Positions 34,525 through 42,784 of a DNA stretch of 50,822 bases are shown here, in pieces; the stretch's first letter is position 1; each line of letters begins with the position of its first letter. The translations under genes and the position numbers were made by a program. The notes below the pieces were generated by a model. The model made no database searches. It worked only from the letters and a program-made list of their open reading frames with translations, and had not been told where the DNA came from. This DNA comes from Thermoplasmatota archaeon (GTDB lineage: Archaea > Thermoplasmatota > Penumbrarchaeia > Penumbrarchaeales > Penumbrarchaeaceae), in NCBI GenBank assembly GCA_025457865.1, contig JALOTP010000008.1, positions 1 to 50,822 on the forward strand. Direction: 5' to 3'.

Positions 34525-34866
34525 ATGTACTCACCACGGCCACATAGTGCTACGCCGGGCTGTGACGGACATTGCCATCGTGAACGGATCGACCTAAAAG
34601 GTCCCCGCCTCGATGAGACCTCGGGGTCCGCTCCCCAACAGGGACCCGTGAGAGGGATTATGCCAAAAGGCCCCCTTTATAAAAAAAGAGCCCTCTCGAC
34701 CGGATCCGCATCCATTCCGGGTCGTCCTGACCGGGAACGGTCCTTGCGGTCCATCTTTCCAGTCCTTTTTCGTTTCTATGTGTTCAAGGCGATGAGCAAA
34801 CCTTAGTATATAAACATTATTACTAGGTCCCCTAAAGTCCACTGAAAGGGACCGATATGCATTATT
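34525..34866. promoter_or_regulatory. Divergent pnp/thioredoxin promoter region
   Basis: No gene is seen here. For pnp, the minus-strand box TTTTATAAA at 34676-34684 predicts initiation near 34653, leaving a long leader of about 130 nt with short hairpins (GGGTCC/GGACCC around 34625-34646; GACCT/AGGTC around 34590-34602). For the thioredoxin gene, TATATAAA at 34807-34814 predicts initiation near 34837. A long pnp leader is of interest because bacterial pnp is autoregulated through its leader. Confidence 0.5.
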
Positions 34867-35301
34867 ATGCCTCAATCCAATACGGTCATGGGTGTGAGGA
34901 TGGGCGATAAAGGGAAAGGCGCCATAGAGGAGCTCGATACCGAAGGGTTCGAAAAGGCTGTAAGGGCTAGGGAGATGCTCATGATAGTTGAGTTCTACAC
35001 GAACTCATGTCCCAACTGTAAGGCTATGGAGCCCATCTACCGCAAGGTCGCTTCCGACCTCGCAGGAAAAGCATACTGTGCCAGGGTGAATGCACAGGGG
35101 CACATGGAGCTTGTGATGAGATATGGGATACAGTCGGTCCCGACCTTCAAGTTCCTTTGCAGGGGAAGGCCTGTAGGCGAGATCGTGGGCGCTGTGAACG
35201 AGACTCTACTGAGGAACACCATAGTGGACATGGCGCAGAACAGGGCGAAGTGCGTCAACAGCGCTACCGTGCTCAGCTATGACCTTACAGGCTATGCCTG
35301 A
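34867..35301 (+). CDS. Thioredoxin-like protein
   Basis: 144 residues. The thioredoxin fold has redox motif NSCPNCKAMEP (Cys48, Cys51), VEFYTNS before it, and the cis-Pro loop GIQSVPTFKFL. CPNC differs from the usual CGPC and is expected to shift redox potential. The N-terminus is about 20 residues longer than a minimal thioredoxin, and the C-terminus adds about 25 residues with one more Cys (AKCVNS). A later start at Met8 or Met12 is possible. It lies 36 nt upstream of the RuBisCO gene on the same strand and probably shares its transcript. Confidence 0.88.
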   Translation: MPQSNTVMGVRMGDKGKGAIEELDTEGFEKAVRAREMLMIVEFYTNSCPNCKAMEPIYRKVASDLAGKAYCARVNAQGHMELVMRYGIQSVPTFKFLCRGRPVGEIVGAVNETLLRNTIVDMAQNRAKCVNSATVLSYDLTGYA

Positions 35302-35337
35302 TAGGACCCTTCAAGCCCCAACTTTATCTATGGTGAT

Positions 35338-36648
35338 ATGTTTACAGATATCATGAGCGGGATAGATTGGTACGATGAGTTCGTTGACCTCGAACACACC
35401 CCTGACAAGGACGATGTCATAGCCCTGTTCCATTTCGAACCAGCCGATGGCATGGAACCCAAAGAGGCCGCTGGAAGGATAGCCTCGGAGAGCTCTACGG
35501 GCACCTGGACGACCCTTTCCGAGTATCCGGCCCGCATGGACTCTCTCAAGGCCAAGGCCTTCTGGATGGATGGGGGTCTGGTCAAGGTCGCATATCCGCT
35601 GGACCTCTGGGAGAGGGGCAATATCAGTCAGCTGCTCTCCGGTATAGCCGGCAACATCTTCGGGATGAAGGGGGTCAAAAAACTGAGGCTCATTGACGCG
35701 AGACTGCCCTTGAAGTATGTACGTTCCTTCCCAGGCCCCAACATGTCCATGAAAGGCATCCGAAGGATGATGAGGGTCCGGGATAGGCCCCTGACAGGCG
35801 CCGTTCCAAAGCCCAAGATAGGGTTCTCGGCCCTTGAGCATGCAAGGGTAGGCTACGAGACCTGGATGGGCGGCTTCGATTTCGTCAAGGACGATGAGAA
35901 CCTATCGTCCCTACCCTTCAACAGCTTCGGGAGAAGGGTCAGATACCTGGCCAGGATGAGGGACAGGGCCGAGGCGAGGACAGGGGAGATAAAGGACGCC
36001 TACGTCAATATAACGGCAAAGGTGTCCGAGATGAAGAAAAGGGCCGACCTGCTCCATAAGAACGGTTTCCGCTATGCGATGATGGATGTCGTGATAGTGG
36101 GGCACGCCGCCGTTCAGGAACTGAGGGACCACCTCACCGATCTGGGGATGGCCATTCACGCCCACAGGGCGATGCACGCTGCCTTCACCAGGGACGCAAC
36201 GCACGGCATCTCCATGCCCTTCCTTGCCAAGACCATGAGACTCATTGGTGTGAACCAGATCCATTCAGGGACGGCGGTCGGTAAGCTCGTTGGTGAGAAG
36301 AGCGAGGTCAAGGCCGTTGCCGACATCCTTAGGGAACGGATATCGCCAGAGGTCGAAGGAACGCTCCTCGGACAGGATTGGGGGACCATAAAGACAGCTT
36401 TCCCCGTCTCCTCGGGAGGCCTCCATCCGGGTCTGATACCCGATGTCATGTCCATCTACGGGAACGAGCTCGTCCTGCTCGTCAGCGGCGGGATACACGG
36501 TCATCCGAAAGGGACAAGGGCGGGGGCCACTGCTTCCATGCAGGCAATAGAGGCCGTGATGGAGGGGGTCACGCTGGAAGAGAAGGCGCATCATGCAAGG
36601 GAGCTCCACGAGGCCTTGGAGAAATGGGGCGCATACAAGCCAGTTTGA
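35338..36648 (+). CDS. rbcL: Ribulose-1,5-bisphosphate carboxylase, form III (archaeal) large subunit
   Basis: 436 residues. In archaea, form III RuBisCO fixes CO2 onto ribulose bisphosphate made from AMP (AMP phosphorylase and ribose-bisphosphate isomerase pathway) and yields 3-phosphoglycerate. All catalytic residues are visible: SSTGTWTTL region, catalytic Lys158 and Lys160 (AVPKPKIG), carbamylated Lys184 with Asp186 and Glu187 (GGFDFVKDDE), His276-Arg277 (HAHRAMHAAF), His309 and loop-6 Lys316 (HSGTAVGKLVGE), Ser in PVSSGGLHPG, and phosphate-binding SGGIHGHPKG. It is therefore a true RuBisCO and not a form IV relative. GGTGAT precedes ATG 35338. No small subunit gene, AMP phosphorylase or isomerase gene is in the window. 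It ends 1 nt before the stop of convergent pepF. Confidence 0.95.
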   Translation: MFTDIMSGIDWYDEFVDLEHTPDKDDVIALFHFEPADGMEPKEAAGRIASESSTGTWTTLSEYPARMDSLKAKAFWMDGGLVKVAYPLDLWERGNISQLLSGIAGNIFGMKGVKKLRLIDARLPLKYVRSFPGPNMSMKGIRRMMRVRDRPLTGAVPKPKIGFSALEHARVGYETWMGGFDFVKDDENLSSLPFNSFGRRVRYLARMRDRAEARTGEIKDAYVNITAKVSEMKKRADLLHKNGFRYAMMDVVIVGHAAVQELRDHLTDLGMAIHAHRAMHAAFTRDATHGISMPFLAKTMRLIGVNQIHSGTAVGKLVGEKSEVKAVADILRERISPEVEGTLLGQDWGTIKTAFPVSSGGLHPGLIPDVMSIYGNELVLLVSGGIHGHPKGTRAGATASMQAIEAVMEGVTLEEKAHHARELHEALEKWGAYKPV

Positions 36649-36649
36649 A

Positions 36650-38449
36650 CTATGACAGACCGTTGAACCTGTCAACGAGGTCGGAGAAGACCCTGAGCGC
36701 TTCACTTATGGGCGCCGGTGTGGATAGGTCAACTCCTGCATCCCTCAGGAGCTCCAGGGGAGGTTTGGACCCTCCGGCGCTGAGCATGCTGAGGTACCTC
36801 CCCAGCTGCTCTTTGTCCCCCGAAAGCAACCTGCTGGATATTGCGCTGGCAACCGAGAAGCTGGTAGCGTACTTGTAGACATAGAAGTCATAGTAGAAAT
36901 GTGGTATCCTTGCCCATTCCAGACCTATCTCTGGGTCCATTACCATATCGGGCCCGAAGTGGTCACGGTTGAGCTTCAGGTAATGGTCGGTAAGGAGCGC
37001 AGGGGTCAGGGGTATGTTCCTCTCGACCATCGCGGATATGTCCCTCTCGAACTCGGCGAACATGGTCTGTCTGAACACGGTCCCCTTGAAGGAATCGAGA
37101 TAGTGGTTGACAAGGAACGCCTGTTCCTTCCTGGTCCCCCACTCATTGAGGAGCCTCTCCATCAGCAGGGATTCGTTCAATGTGGATGCCACCTCGGCCA
37201 CGAATATCCTGTAATCGGCCGTTATATGGGGCTGGGACCTGTGGGAAAGGAGCGAATGGATGGAATGGCCCATCTCATGGGCAAGTGTGAAGAGCTCCTT
37301 GATGTTCTCCTGGTAGTTCATGAGTATGTACGGCGGGGAATCGTAACACCCGGACGAGTAGGCTCCGGAGCGTTTGCCCCTGTTCTCGAGAACGTCTATC
37401 CAGTTAGATGACAGTCCTTCCTTCACAAGCTCTATGTAATCGGAACCCAGTGGTTGGAGCCCGGATATAACGAGCTCGCATGCCTCATCCCATTCAAAGG
37501 TCCTGTCGAGCTCCTCGACGAGCGGGACGTAGACATCGTACATATGAAGCTCGTCGAGACCTAGGGACCTCTTCCTGATGCCCACGTACCTGTGGAATAC
37601 ATCGAGGGAACCTCTGACCGCAGCTATCAATCCATTGTATATCTCGGGCCCGACCTCGTCCTCGTCAAGGGAGGCATGGAGCGCTGAGGGATAGTTCCTT
37701 GCGCTCGAGACGAAGGACCTCTGTTTCAGCTCACCCTCGAGGACAGCTGCGAAGGTGTTCCTGTGCGATACGTAAACGGAGTAGAACCTCTCGAAGGCCT
37801 CCCTCCGGACCCTCCGGTCCCTGCTCATAAGGAGCGATATGAACCTGCCGTGGGATATCTCGACCTCTGCCCCCTTATCATCAACGACGGAAGGGAACCT
37901 CAGGTCTGCATCGTTCAGCATCCTGTAGGTCTTGGAGGATGCTTCCAGTGACTCAGCTGCCATGGCAAGGAGCCTTTCCTCCTCCTTCGATAGATAATGG
38001 TCCTTCTGTCTGATGATGGACCTCAACGGGACCCTTGCGAACTCGAGGGTCGGGTCCTTGAGAAGGGACTCTAGGTCCTCCTTGGGCATTGACAGCAGCT
38101 CGGGGACCATGTAGGACGTCTCGGTCCCTATACGTGTCATAAGGTTAACGGCCTTGTCATGGAGGGACTGGTAGAGGGTGTCGTTCAGGTCCTCATCATG
38201 CTTCAGATGGGCCCAGGTGTATAGCTTCCCCAGCGCTCTCGAGAGGTCGTCCTGGGAGCGAAGACACTCTGCGATGACGGTCTTTGATGTGGACAACCGT
38301 CCTTTGAACCTACCAATGTCCGGGACCTGGGCTTCCAATAGATCCAGGTCGGACCCCCATTCCTCGGTGCTCCCGTAGAGCTTGCTCAGGTCCCATTTCA
38401 TGCTCCCAGGGACCTCGGACCTCTCCTTGACCTTCCCGATTTCCGTCAT
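36650..38449 (-). CDS. pepF: Oligoendopeptidase F (M3 family zinc peptidase)
   Basis: 599 residues, the usual size. It cleaves short peptides in the cytoplasm. The zinc motif HEMGHS lies at His391-His395 (TLAHEMGHSIHSLLSH), and the third ligand Glu is in the following VASTLNESLL segment. The N-terminal helical domain typical of PepF precedes it (WDLSKLYGSTEEW start, GKLYTWAHLKHDED). The substrate-shaping GCYDSPPYILMNY region is conserved. The start overlaps the upstream GNAT stop by 4 nt (ATGA), so both are on one transcript and translationally coupled. Confidence 0.95.
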   Translation of the reverse strand: MTEIGKVKERSEVPGSMKWDLSKLYGSTEEWGSDLDLLEAQVPDIGRFKGRLSTSKTVIAECLRSQDDLSRALGKLYTWAHLKHDEDLNDTLYQSLHDKAVNLMTRIGTETSYMVPELLSMPKEDLESLLKDPTLEFARVPLRSIIRQKDHYLSKEEERLLAMAAESLEASSKTYRMLNDADLRFPSVVDDKGAEVEISHGRFISLLMSRDRRVRREAFERFYSVYVSHRNTFAAVLEGELKQRSFVSSARNYPSALHASLDEDEVGPEIYNGLIAAVRGSLDVFHRYVGIRKRSLGLDELHMYDVYVPLVEELDRTFEWDEACELVISGLQPLGSDYIELVKEGLSSNWIDVLENRGKRSGAYSSGCYDSPPYILMNYQENIKELFTLAHEMGHSIHSLLSHRSQPHITADYRIFVAEVASTLNESLLMERLLNEWGTRKEQAFLVNHYLDSFKGTVFRQTMFAEFERDISAMVERNIPLTPALLTDHYLKLNRDHFGPDMVMDPEIGLEWARIPHFYYDFYVYKYATSFSVASAISSRLLSGDKEQLGRYLSMLSAGGSKPPLELLRDAGVDLSTPAPISEALRVFSDLVDRFNGLS

Positions 38450-38946
38450 CCTTCTTTTCCTCCTCTATCCATCATCATCTTGATATGCCATATCCCTGCT
38501 TCGAGGAACTCCTCCCCGACAGGCCTGAACGCGCATCTCTCGTAGAACCCTTTTACAGATGTCTGAGAGTTCAGGTAGATGCAGAAGGCGCCCTTGCCCC
38601 TGACAGCTTCCAGCAATCCTTTTACGATGACCTTGCCATATCCATTGCCCCGTTCGGACCGTAAGACGGCTATCCTTTCGAGCTTGATATCAGGGCCCAC
38701 CCACCGGAACCGACCGCATCCGACGGCCCTTCCACCGGCCCATAGGAGGAAATGGGTCGATACATCTTCGTTCTCGAACTCCAGTTCGTAGGGGACGGAC
38801 TGTTCCTTGATGAATACCTCGTCCCTGATGGACCTCTCCAGAGCGAACTCTTCGATCGTCCTGACCTCCCTTAGCACCAATTTCTCGCTCGATGTCCGCT
38901 CAGGGTGCTTGCCCATGGACGACAAGATGTGACGAAGATATTTCAA
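38446..38946 (-). CDS. GNAT family N-acetyltransferase, ElaA/YjcF-like
   Basis: 166 residues. The N-terminal motif VFIKEQSVPYELEFENED followed by HFLLWAGGRAVGCGRFR is typical of the ElaA/YjcF group. The acetyl-CoA motif is LERIAVLRSERGNGYGKVI, and LNSQTSVKGFYERCAFRPVGEEF matches the C-terminal half of that group. TTG 38946 is taken as start: GGGGAG lies just upstream and the TATA box predicts initiation near 38966. ATG 38916 is the alternative. It is cotranscribed with pepF. Substrate unknown. Confidence 0.85.
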   Translation of the reverse strand: MKYLRHILSSMGKHPERTSSEKLVLREVRTIEEFALERSIRDEVFIKEQSVPYELEFENEDVSTHFLLWAGGRAVGCGRFRWVGPDIKLERIAVLRSERGNGYGKVIVKGLLEAVRGKGAFCIYLNSQTSVKGFYERCAFRPVGEEFLEAGIWHIKMMMDRGGKEG

Positions 38947-38988
38947 GGTCTCCCCTGACCGGTCGGAACGAACAATGCTCCGATATCA

Positions 38989-38996
38989 TTAAATAA
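38989..38996. promoter_or_regulatory. Shared A/T-rich box serving divergent genes
   Basis: TTAAATAA on the plus strand reads TTATTTAA on the minus strand. At archaeal spacing it could direct initiation near 38966 for the GNAT-pepF operon and near 39019 for the surface protein gene. Confidence 0.5.
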
Positions 38997-39009
38997 GCTC
39001 CATTGCTGA

Positions 39010-42000
39010 TTGTTCTCTGGGACAGGAGGCATTGTCCTGGGGCATAGGAAGGCGGTCGTTCTCGCAGCATTGTTGGTCTTGATGTTGCTCGATGTAATGT
39101 CCCTGCCTCAGGGTAACGGAGGATCCGATGCGACATCGCTAGAGGCACCAACGAGGTCCATAGGGAAGGTCATGGACCTCAATACGACCACCGAGAATCC
39201 TCACGCAGAACATCTCATAAGGCTCGCAAGGGCCACCGGCAAGTACACGGACATGTACCAGTTCATCGACATAAACGGAGATTCCCTGGAGGATATGGTC
39301 TTCAGGCAGATCAACGGAACGCTGACCTCGAACGAGGATAGGACGCACATCCTTGCAGTTCTCGGACCCCTCAATGAAAATGCAACCTACGACCTAACGG
39401 CCCTGCCCCGTTGGACGCTCCCGTTCAGGGTCAAATCCCTCCATATCTGTGATCACAATGGGGACGGTATGTCCGATCTGGTGGTCTCGAAGAAACAGTT
39501 TAAGAGCGAGGATATCAAACGGAACTCCTCCTTCATGGGCTTCGATGGTAAGGCTGGTTCGGGACAGATATTCCCATGGAGCGATGTTTCGTTCACGGTC
39601 TGGCTCGACCCGAAGGAGAACAGGACCGCTGAGAACGTTTCATTCCAGGATGTTGACGGTGACGGGGCCAGGGACCTTTTCCTTCAGACAAGGACATGGT
39701 ATAGAAAACGTCCCCAGGACTTTTGGGCCCTGCCGACCAACGAATATCTGATCAAGAACGGAACACGAGCACTGTCAGGAAGGTTGTCAAGGACCGATGT
39801 AGGCACCGAGCTAATAGCTGAGAGACAGGACAGCGCCGTTTATGGCCTCTATTATCTCGACAACCCTCTGGTCTCTGGCAATATCAAGGGGGATGACGGT
39901 CTGGAGCTCGTATCCTTCGAGAGGAACTTCAGGCTGTCGGGAGGCGGCAGCCTCAGGGGGGCCGTCCTTGTGGTCGGACCGCTGGACCTTTCCATTCCCA
40001 GGTACCTTGTCAGGGGCAACGTCTCCACCACGATCATGGGGGTGGTCTATGACGGGTCCACCACAAGGAACTCGATAGGGGTAATGGTTCGCGATATGGA
40101 CAGGAACGGTTACTCGGACATTCTTGTCACACAGCAGTCCATCCAGGCCAACCTTCCCAACCAGTTCATACTGGTTTTCAAGGGGAACCGGACACTGCCT
40201 CCCGTTTGGGACATATCACTGAACCCCCCTTCGACCACCATAGAGGGGTTCAACCCACTTTTCCTGGACCATGACGGTGACGGGAACGACGACCTGGTGG
40301 TCGGTTACTACAAGGAGACCGTCCTGAGCAGGACATCCTGCGGGGTCCTCAGGCTCGCTCTCGATATCTCAAAGGCCCAGTTCCCTCTTGCCACATCCGA
40401 CCTAAGCAGCGTCAGCGTGATGGGGGCAAGGACCAATGACGAGATAGGAAGGACCCTCCTCTCAGGCGACCTTGACGGGGACGGAAGGGATGAGCTCCTT
40501 GTTCAGACAGGCCCTCAATCATTGTACATAGATCTCTACATCATAATGGGGCTCAAGCTCCATGGGCCAAAGGTCCTTGGCATCAAGGGGTTGCCAGATG
40601 AATGCAAACGCGGTGACCAGCCCACAATAGAGGTCTTTGCCAGGGACCCCCAGAACTATCCGAGGTACATCGAGCTATCACTGGAGATCAGGACTGGATT
40701 AGGCTCCTGGACAATCCCGAAGGTCACCAAGACCGTCCAGAACTTCTCATATGAGGCGCCCTACAACGGGTCGACGTTCATCACTTTCACGATACCTCCG
40801 GATATAGGGACCGGTTCGATGGACATCATGGTCACGGCCGAGAACACGTTCGGGCTCGTTTCGGAACCGTTCGTTCTCTATGGTGTTTCCACCATACTCA
40901 ACTTCTTCCCGTACTTCACCGATGCCTCTCTGAGCCCTAGCGAGCTGTTTAGAAGCGACCTGTTGAGCGTCCAAGGCAGGGTCATCGATCCCGACGACCA
41001 AGCCGACCTCAAGGGTCGGATGATGCTATCGAGGGGTTCATCATGGGAAATTGTTGGGAACCTTACGATCCAGGACACAGGACAGTTCACTGGACAGTTC
41101 ATAGTCCCGCCCGATGTTAACTTCTTCACCAATTCGGTCAGATTGGAGGTGCATGATGACAACGGCGCCTACAATGAAAGCCAGAAGCTCGATTTCAAGG
41201 TCCTACCAAGGAGGCTTAAGACATCCATTACTCTCAAGGAAGGTTTCGTTCTAAGAGGTGACCATATCCCCATAGGAGTCTCCATCGATAGCGACATGCC
41301 ATCCACATCCATCGAGCTCAGGCTCCAAAATGGGACCCGAATGCTCGATCTGATGACCGACCTGCCAACAGGTGATTCCATCGTGAACATGACCGTCCCT
41401 CTTGACATGGAAGTGGGCCTTTATTCCCTCGATATGATCTCGACCGATGGGACCTGGAACGATGAATGCACCCTCGACGGACCAGTTGAGGTCAGGAACA
41501 ACCCTCCGGTCATAGATGGAGCACTCTCCTTCGTGCTCCAGGGATTGAGCGGTATCATCGATCTCAGGGATAAGGGCTCTGACCTTGAAGACCAAGGGAA
41601 CCTGACATGGTCACTTGGAGCTCCCATGGAAACCGGACTCAACGCATATTTCAGGGACCCTTCTGGCCTCCTATTCGTCGATATGACCGATAACCGGACC
41701 AGGTCCCTGACCGTCACTGTCAGGGACAGTGATGGGGGTACGGCCTCGGCCCCGCTGGAGATCGGTTCCCTCTGGAAAGCACCACCGCTTGCTATATCGA
41801 TAAAGGTCATTGGTCCTAACGATGAACCACTGGTCGGGGCCAATATCACGGTCAGTTCGAAAGGGACCGTCATTTCCTTCGGTAGCACGAACATGGAAGG
41901 GACTATGGACCTGGAGGTACCGGTGGCGGGTACCTACTCCGTCGTCGTCTCTCCACCGCTTGATAGCGCTTTCATCGAAAAGGTCAGGTCCGGTTATATT

Positions 42001-42474
42001 CCATACGAGGGCGAGCTTGTCATAGATGCCCAGACACTTCTCTACGAGGTAGAGCTCGTTCACAGGGAACTGGCGGTGGTAAGGCTTTCGACCCTTTCCG
42101 TGACAGTGAAGGATGGTCAAGGTATGCCAGTTGAAGGGGCGAACGTCACATTGAAAGGACCTGTGAACCTGACCCTGAGGACCGACGGTTCGGGGAACAT
42201 CATCTTCAAGGACCTTCCTTCCGGGACCTACACTGTTCAGGCTTTCATGGGTGATAGGATGTCACTTGAGAGGAGCTTGGTCCTATCGGCGGGGCAGTTC
42301 CTCTCCGAGGACCTTGTCATCGAGATTGACAGGGACGGACCCGAGAAGGATGGGTTCCCTTACCTGGAACTGATCATAGGCTCTCTGCTCGTAGGTCTAT
42401 TGATAGGTCTTCTATTCCTGTACCTCCTTGGCACCAGGAAGAAGAAGGAGACAAGCCCAGATAGGGAAGAATGA
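39010..42474 (+). CDS. FG-GAP surface protein with Ig-like and carboxypeptidase-regulatory-like domains and C-terminal anchor
   Basis: Up to 1154 residues. A signal peptide (AVVLAALLVLMLLDVMSL) precedes an FG-GAP/VCBS propeller at about 75-510 with calcium loops (DINGDSLEDMV, DHNGDGMSDLVV, DVDGDGARDLF, DHDGDGNDDLVVG, DLDGDGRDELLV). Ig-like modules follow, then two carboxypeptidase-regulatory-like domains (PNDEPLVGANITVSSKG; GQGMPVEGANVTLKG), a membrane helix at about 1118-1140 and a short Lys/Glu tail. N-glycosylation sequons are frequent. The start is uncertain. TTG 39010 opens the frame but lies before the predicted transcription start (about 39019). AGGAGG at 39023-39028 would serve a non-canonical ATT 39031 or CTG 39037; no ATG occurs before the signal peptide core. 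Role: probably surface binding; ligand unknown. Confidence 0.85.
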   Translation: MFSGTGGIVLGHRKAVVLAALLVLMLLDVMSLPQGNGGSDATSLEAPTRSIGKVMDLNTTTENPHAEHLIRLARATGKYTDMYQFIDINGDSLEDMVFRQINGTLTSNEDRTHILAVLGPLNENATYDLTALPRWTLPFRVKSLHICDHNGDGMSDLVVSKKQFKSEDIKRNSSFMGFDGKAGSGQIFPWSDVSFTVWLDPKENRTAENVSFQDVDGDGARDLFLQTRTWYRKRPQDFWALPTNEYLIKNGTRALSGRLSRTDVGTELIAERQDSAVYGLYYLDNPLVSGNIKGDDGLELVSFERNFRLSGGGSLRGAVLVVGPLDLSIPRYLVRGNVSTTIMGVVYDGSTTRNSIGVMVRDMDRNGYSDILVTQQSIQANLPNQFILVFKGNRTLPPVWDISLNPPSTTIEGFNPLFLDHDGDGNDDLVVGYYKETVLSRTSCGVLRLALDISKAQFPLATSDLSSVSVMGARTNDEIGRTLLSGDLDGDGRDELLVQTGPQSLYIDLYIIMGLKLHGPKVLGIKGLPDECKRGDQPTIEVFARDPQNYPRYIELSLEIRTGLGSWTIPKVTKTVQNFSYEAPYNGSTFITFTIPPDIGTGSMDIMVTAENTFGLVSEPFVLYGVSTILNFFPYFTDASLSPSELFRSDLLSVQGRVIDPDDQADLKGRMMLSRGSSWEIVGNLTIQDTGQFTGQFIVPPDVNFFTNSVRLEVHDDNGAYNESQKLDFKVLPRRLKTSITLKEGFVLRGDHIPIGVSIDSDMPSTSIELRLQNGTRMLDLMTDLPTGDSIVNMTVPLDMEVGLYSLDMISTDGTWNDECTLDGPVEVRNNPPVIDGALSFVLQGLSGIIDLRDKGSDLEDQGNLTWSLGAPMETGLNAYFRDPSGLLFVDMTDNRTRSLTVTVRDSDGGTASAPLEIGSLWKAPPLAISIKVIGPNDEPLVGANITVSSKGTVISFGSTNMEGTMDLEVPVAGTYSVVVSPPLDSAFIEKVRSGYIPYEGELVIDAQTLLYEVELVHRELAVVRLSTLSVTVKDGQGMPVEGANVTLKGPVNLTLRTDGSGNIIFKDLPSGTYTVQAFMGDRMSLERSLVLSAGQFLSEDLVIEIDRDGPEKDGFPYLELIIGSLLVGLLIGLLFLYLLGTRKKKETSPDREE

Positions 42475-42504
42475 GGGGTCCGAGGACGGATCGGTCCAGA
42501 ATAA

Positions 42505-42544
42505 TTCCCCTTTGATCAGAAAAGTATGGTAGCGGGGAATAGAT
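42505..42544 (+). repeat. Direct repeat copy 1 (initiator tRNA 3' end plus trailer)
   Basis: This 40-bp segment matches 42638-42677 at 37 of 40 positions. It contains the last part of the tRNA-Met acceptor/T-arm strand with CCA (ATGGTAGCGGGGAATAGAT) and the trailer (TTCCCCTTTGATCAGAAAAG). The rest of the tRNA is absent, so it is not a second tRNA gene. It may be an attachment-site relic or a partial duplication. Confidence 0.8.
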
Positions 42545-42637
42545 CCGCGCTCAAATCACTGAGGTGATTTGGCTGGCCTTGTCACTTGGGTGTTTTGTTG
42601 ATGAAGGCAAGTGCCAAGGTGAACCCGTTCAAATCTG
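42545..42637. other. Spacer with two strong hairpins, possible structured RNA
   Basis: Hairpin 1 at 42552-42571 is a perfect 8-bp stem (CAAATCAC/GTGATTTG) with loop TGAG. Hairpin 2 at 42577-42619 pairs CCTTGTCACTTG with CAAGTGCCAAGG (11 of 12 pairs) around a 19-nt loop. No ORF is seen. It lies between the two direct-repeat copies and downstream of the minus-strand tRNA. No known RNA family was recognised. Confidence 0.45.
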
Positions 42638-42683
42638 TTCCCCTTTAATTAGAAAAGGATGGTAGCGGGGAATAGATTTGAAC
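42627..42683 (-). other. Inverted copy of tRNA T-arm forming a 17-bp trailer hairpin
   Basis: GTTCAAATCTGTTCCCC (42627-42643) is the inverse complement, with one mismatch, of 42667-42683, which is the 3' half of the T-arm and acceptor strand of the tRNA-Met gene. In a precursor RNA the trailer could pair with the tRNA 3' end across a 23-nt loop. Confidence 0.75.
42638..42677 (+). repeat. Direct repeat copy 2 (overlaps tRNA-Met 3' end)
   Basis: Second copy of the 40-bp repeat, 133 bp downstream of copy 1. Its right half is the authentic 3' end of the initiator tRNA gene. Confidence 0.8.
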
Positions 42684-42737
42684 TATTGGTCTTCGGGTTA
42701 TGAGCCCGACGGGATATCCTGGCTACCCCACCCCGCT
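42660..42737 (-). tRNA. Initiator tRNA-Met (CAT), CCA encoded
   Basis: The gene begins AGCGGGGTGGGGTAGCCAGG and has anticodon CAT in the stem-loop GGGCTCATAACCC. The A1-U72 pair and three G-C pairs next to the anticodon loop mark the archaeal initiator rather than elongator tRNA. The T-loop is GTTCAAATC. The 3' end reads CCCCGCTACCA, so CCA is encoded. No intron is present. Confidence 0.95.
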
Positions 42738-42748
42738 ATCGCGTCGTG

Positions 42749-42777
42749 GAGGGTGCGGTACGGTTCCCGACACCCTC
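42749..42777 (-). other. Hairpin in the 5' leader of tRNA-Met
   Basis: GAGGGTG and CACCCTC form a perfect 7-bp stem with a 15-nt loop, 12 nt from the tRNA 5' end. It could help RNase P processing or be a binding site. No function is known. Confidence 0.45.
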
Positions 42778-42784
42778 GGGAGAG

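Noticed and set aside
35338..36648. RuBisCO-like protein (form IV)
   Set aside because: All active-site residues needed for carboxylation are present, so it is called form III.
42528..42544. Second initiator tRNA gene
   Set aside because: Only the 3' end of the tRNA is present at copy 1. The D-arm, anticodon arm and 5' acceptor strand are absent.
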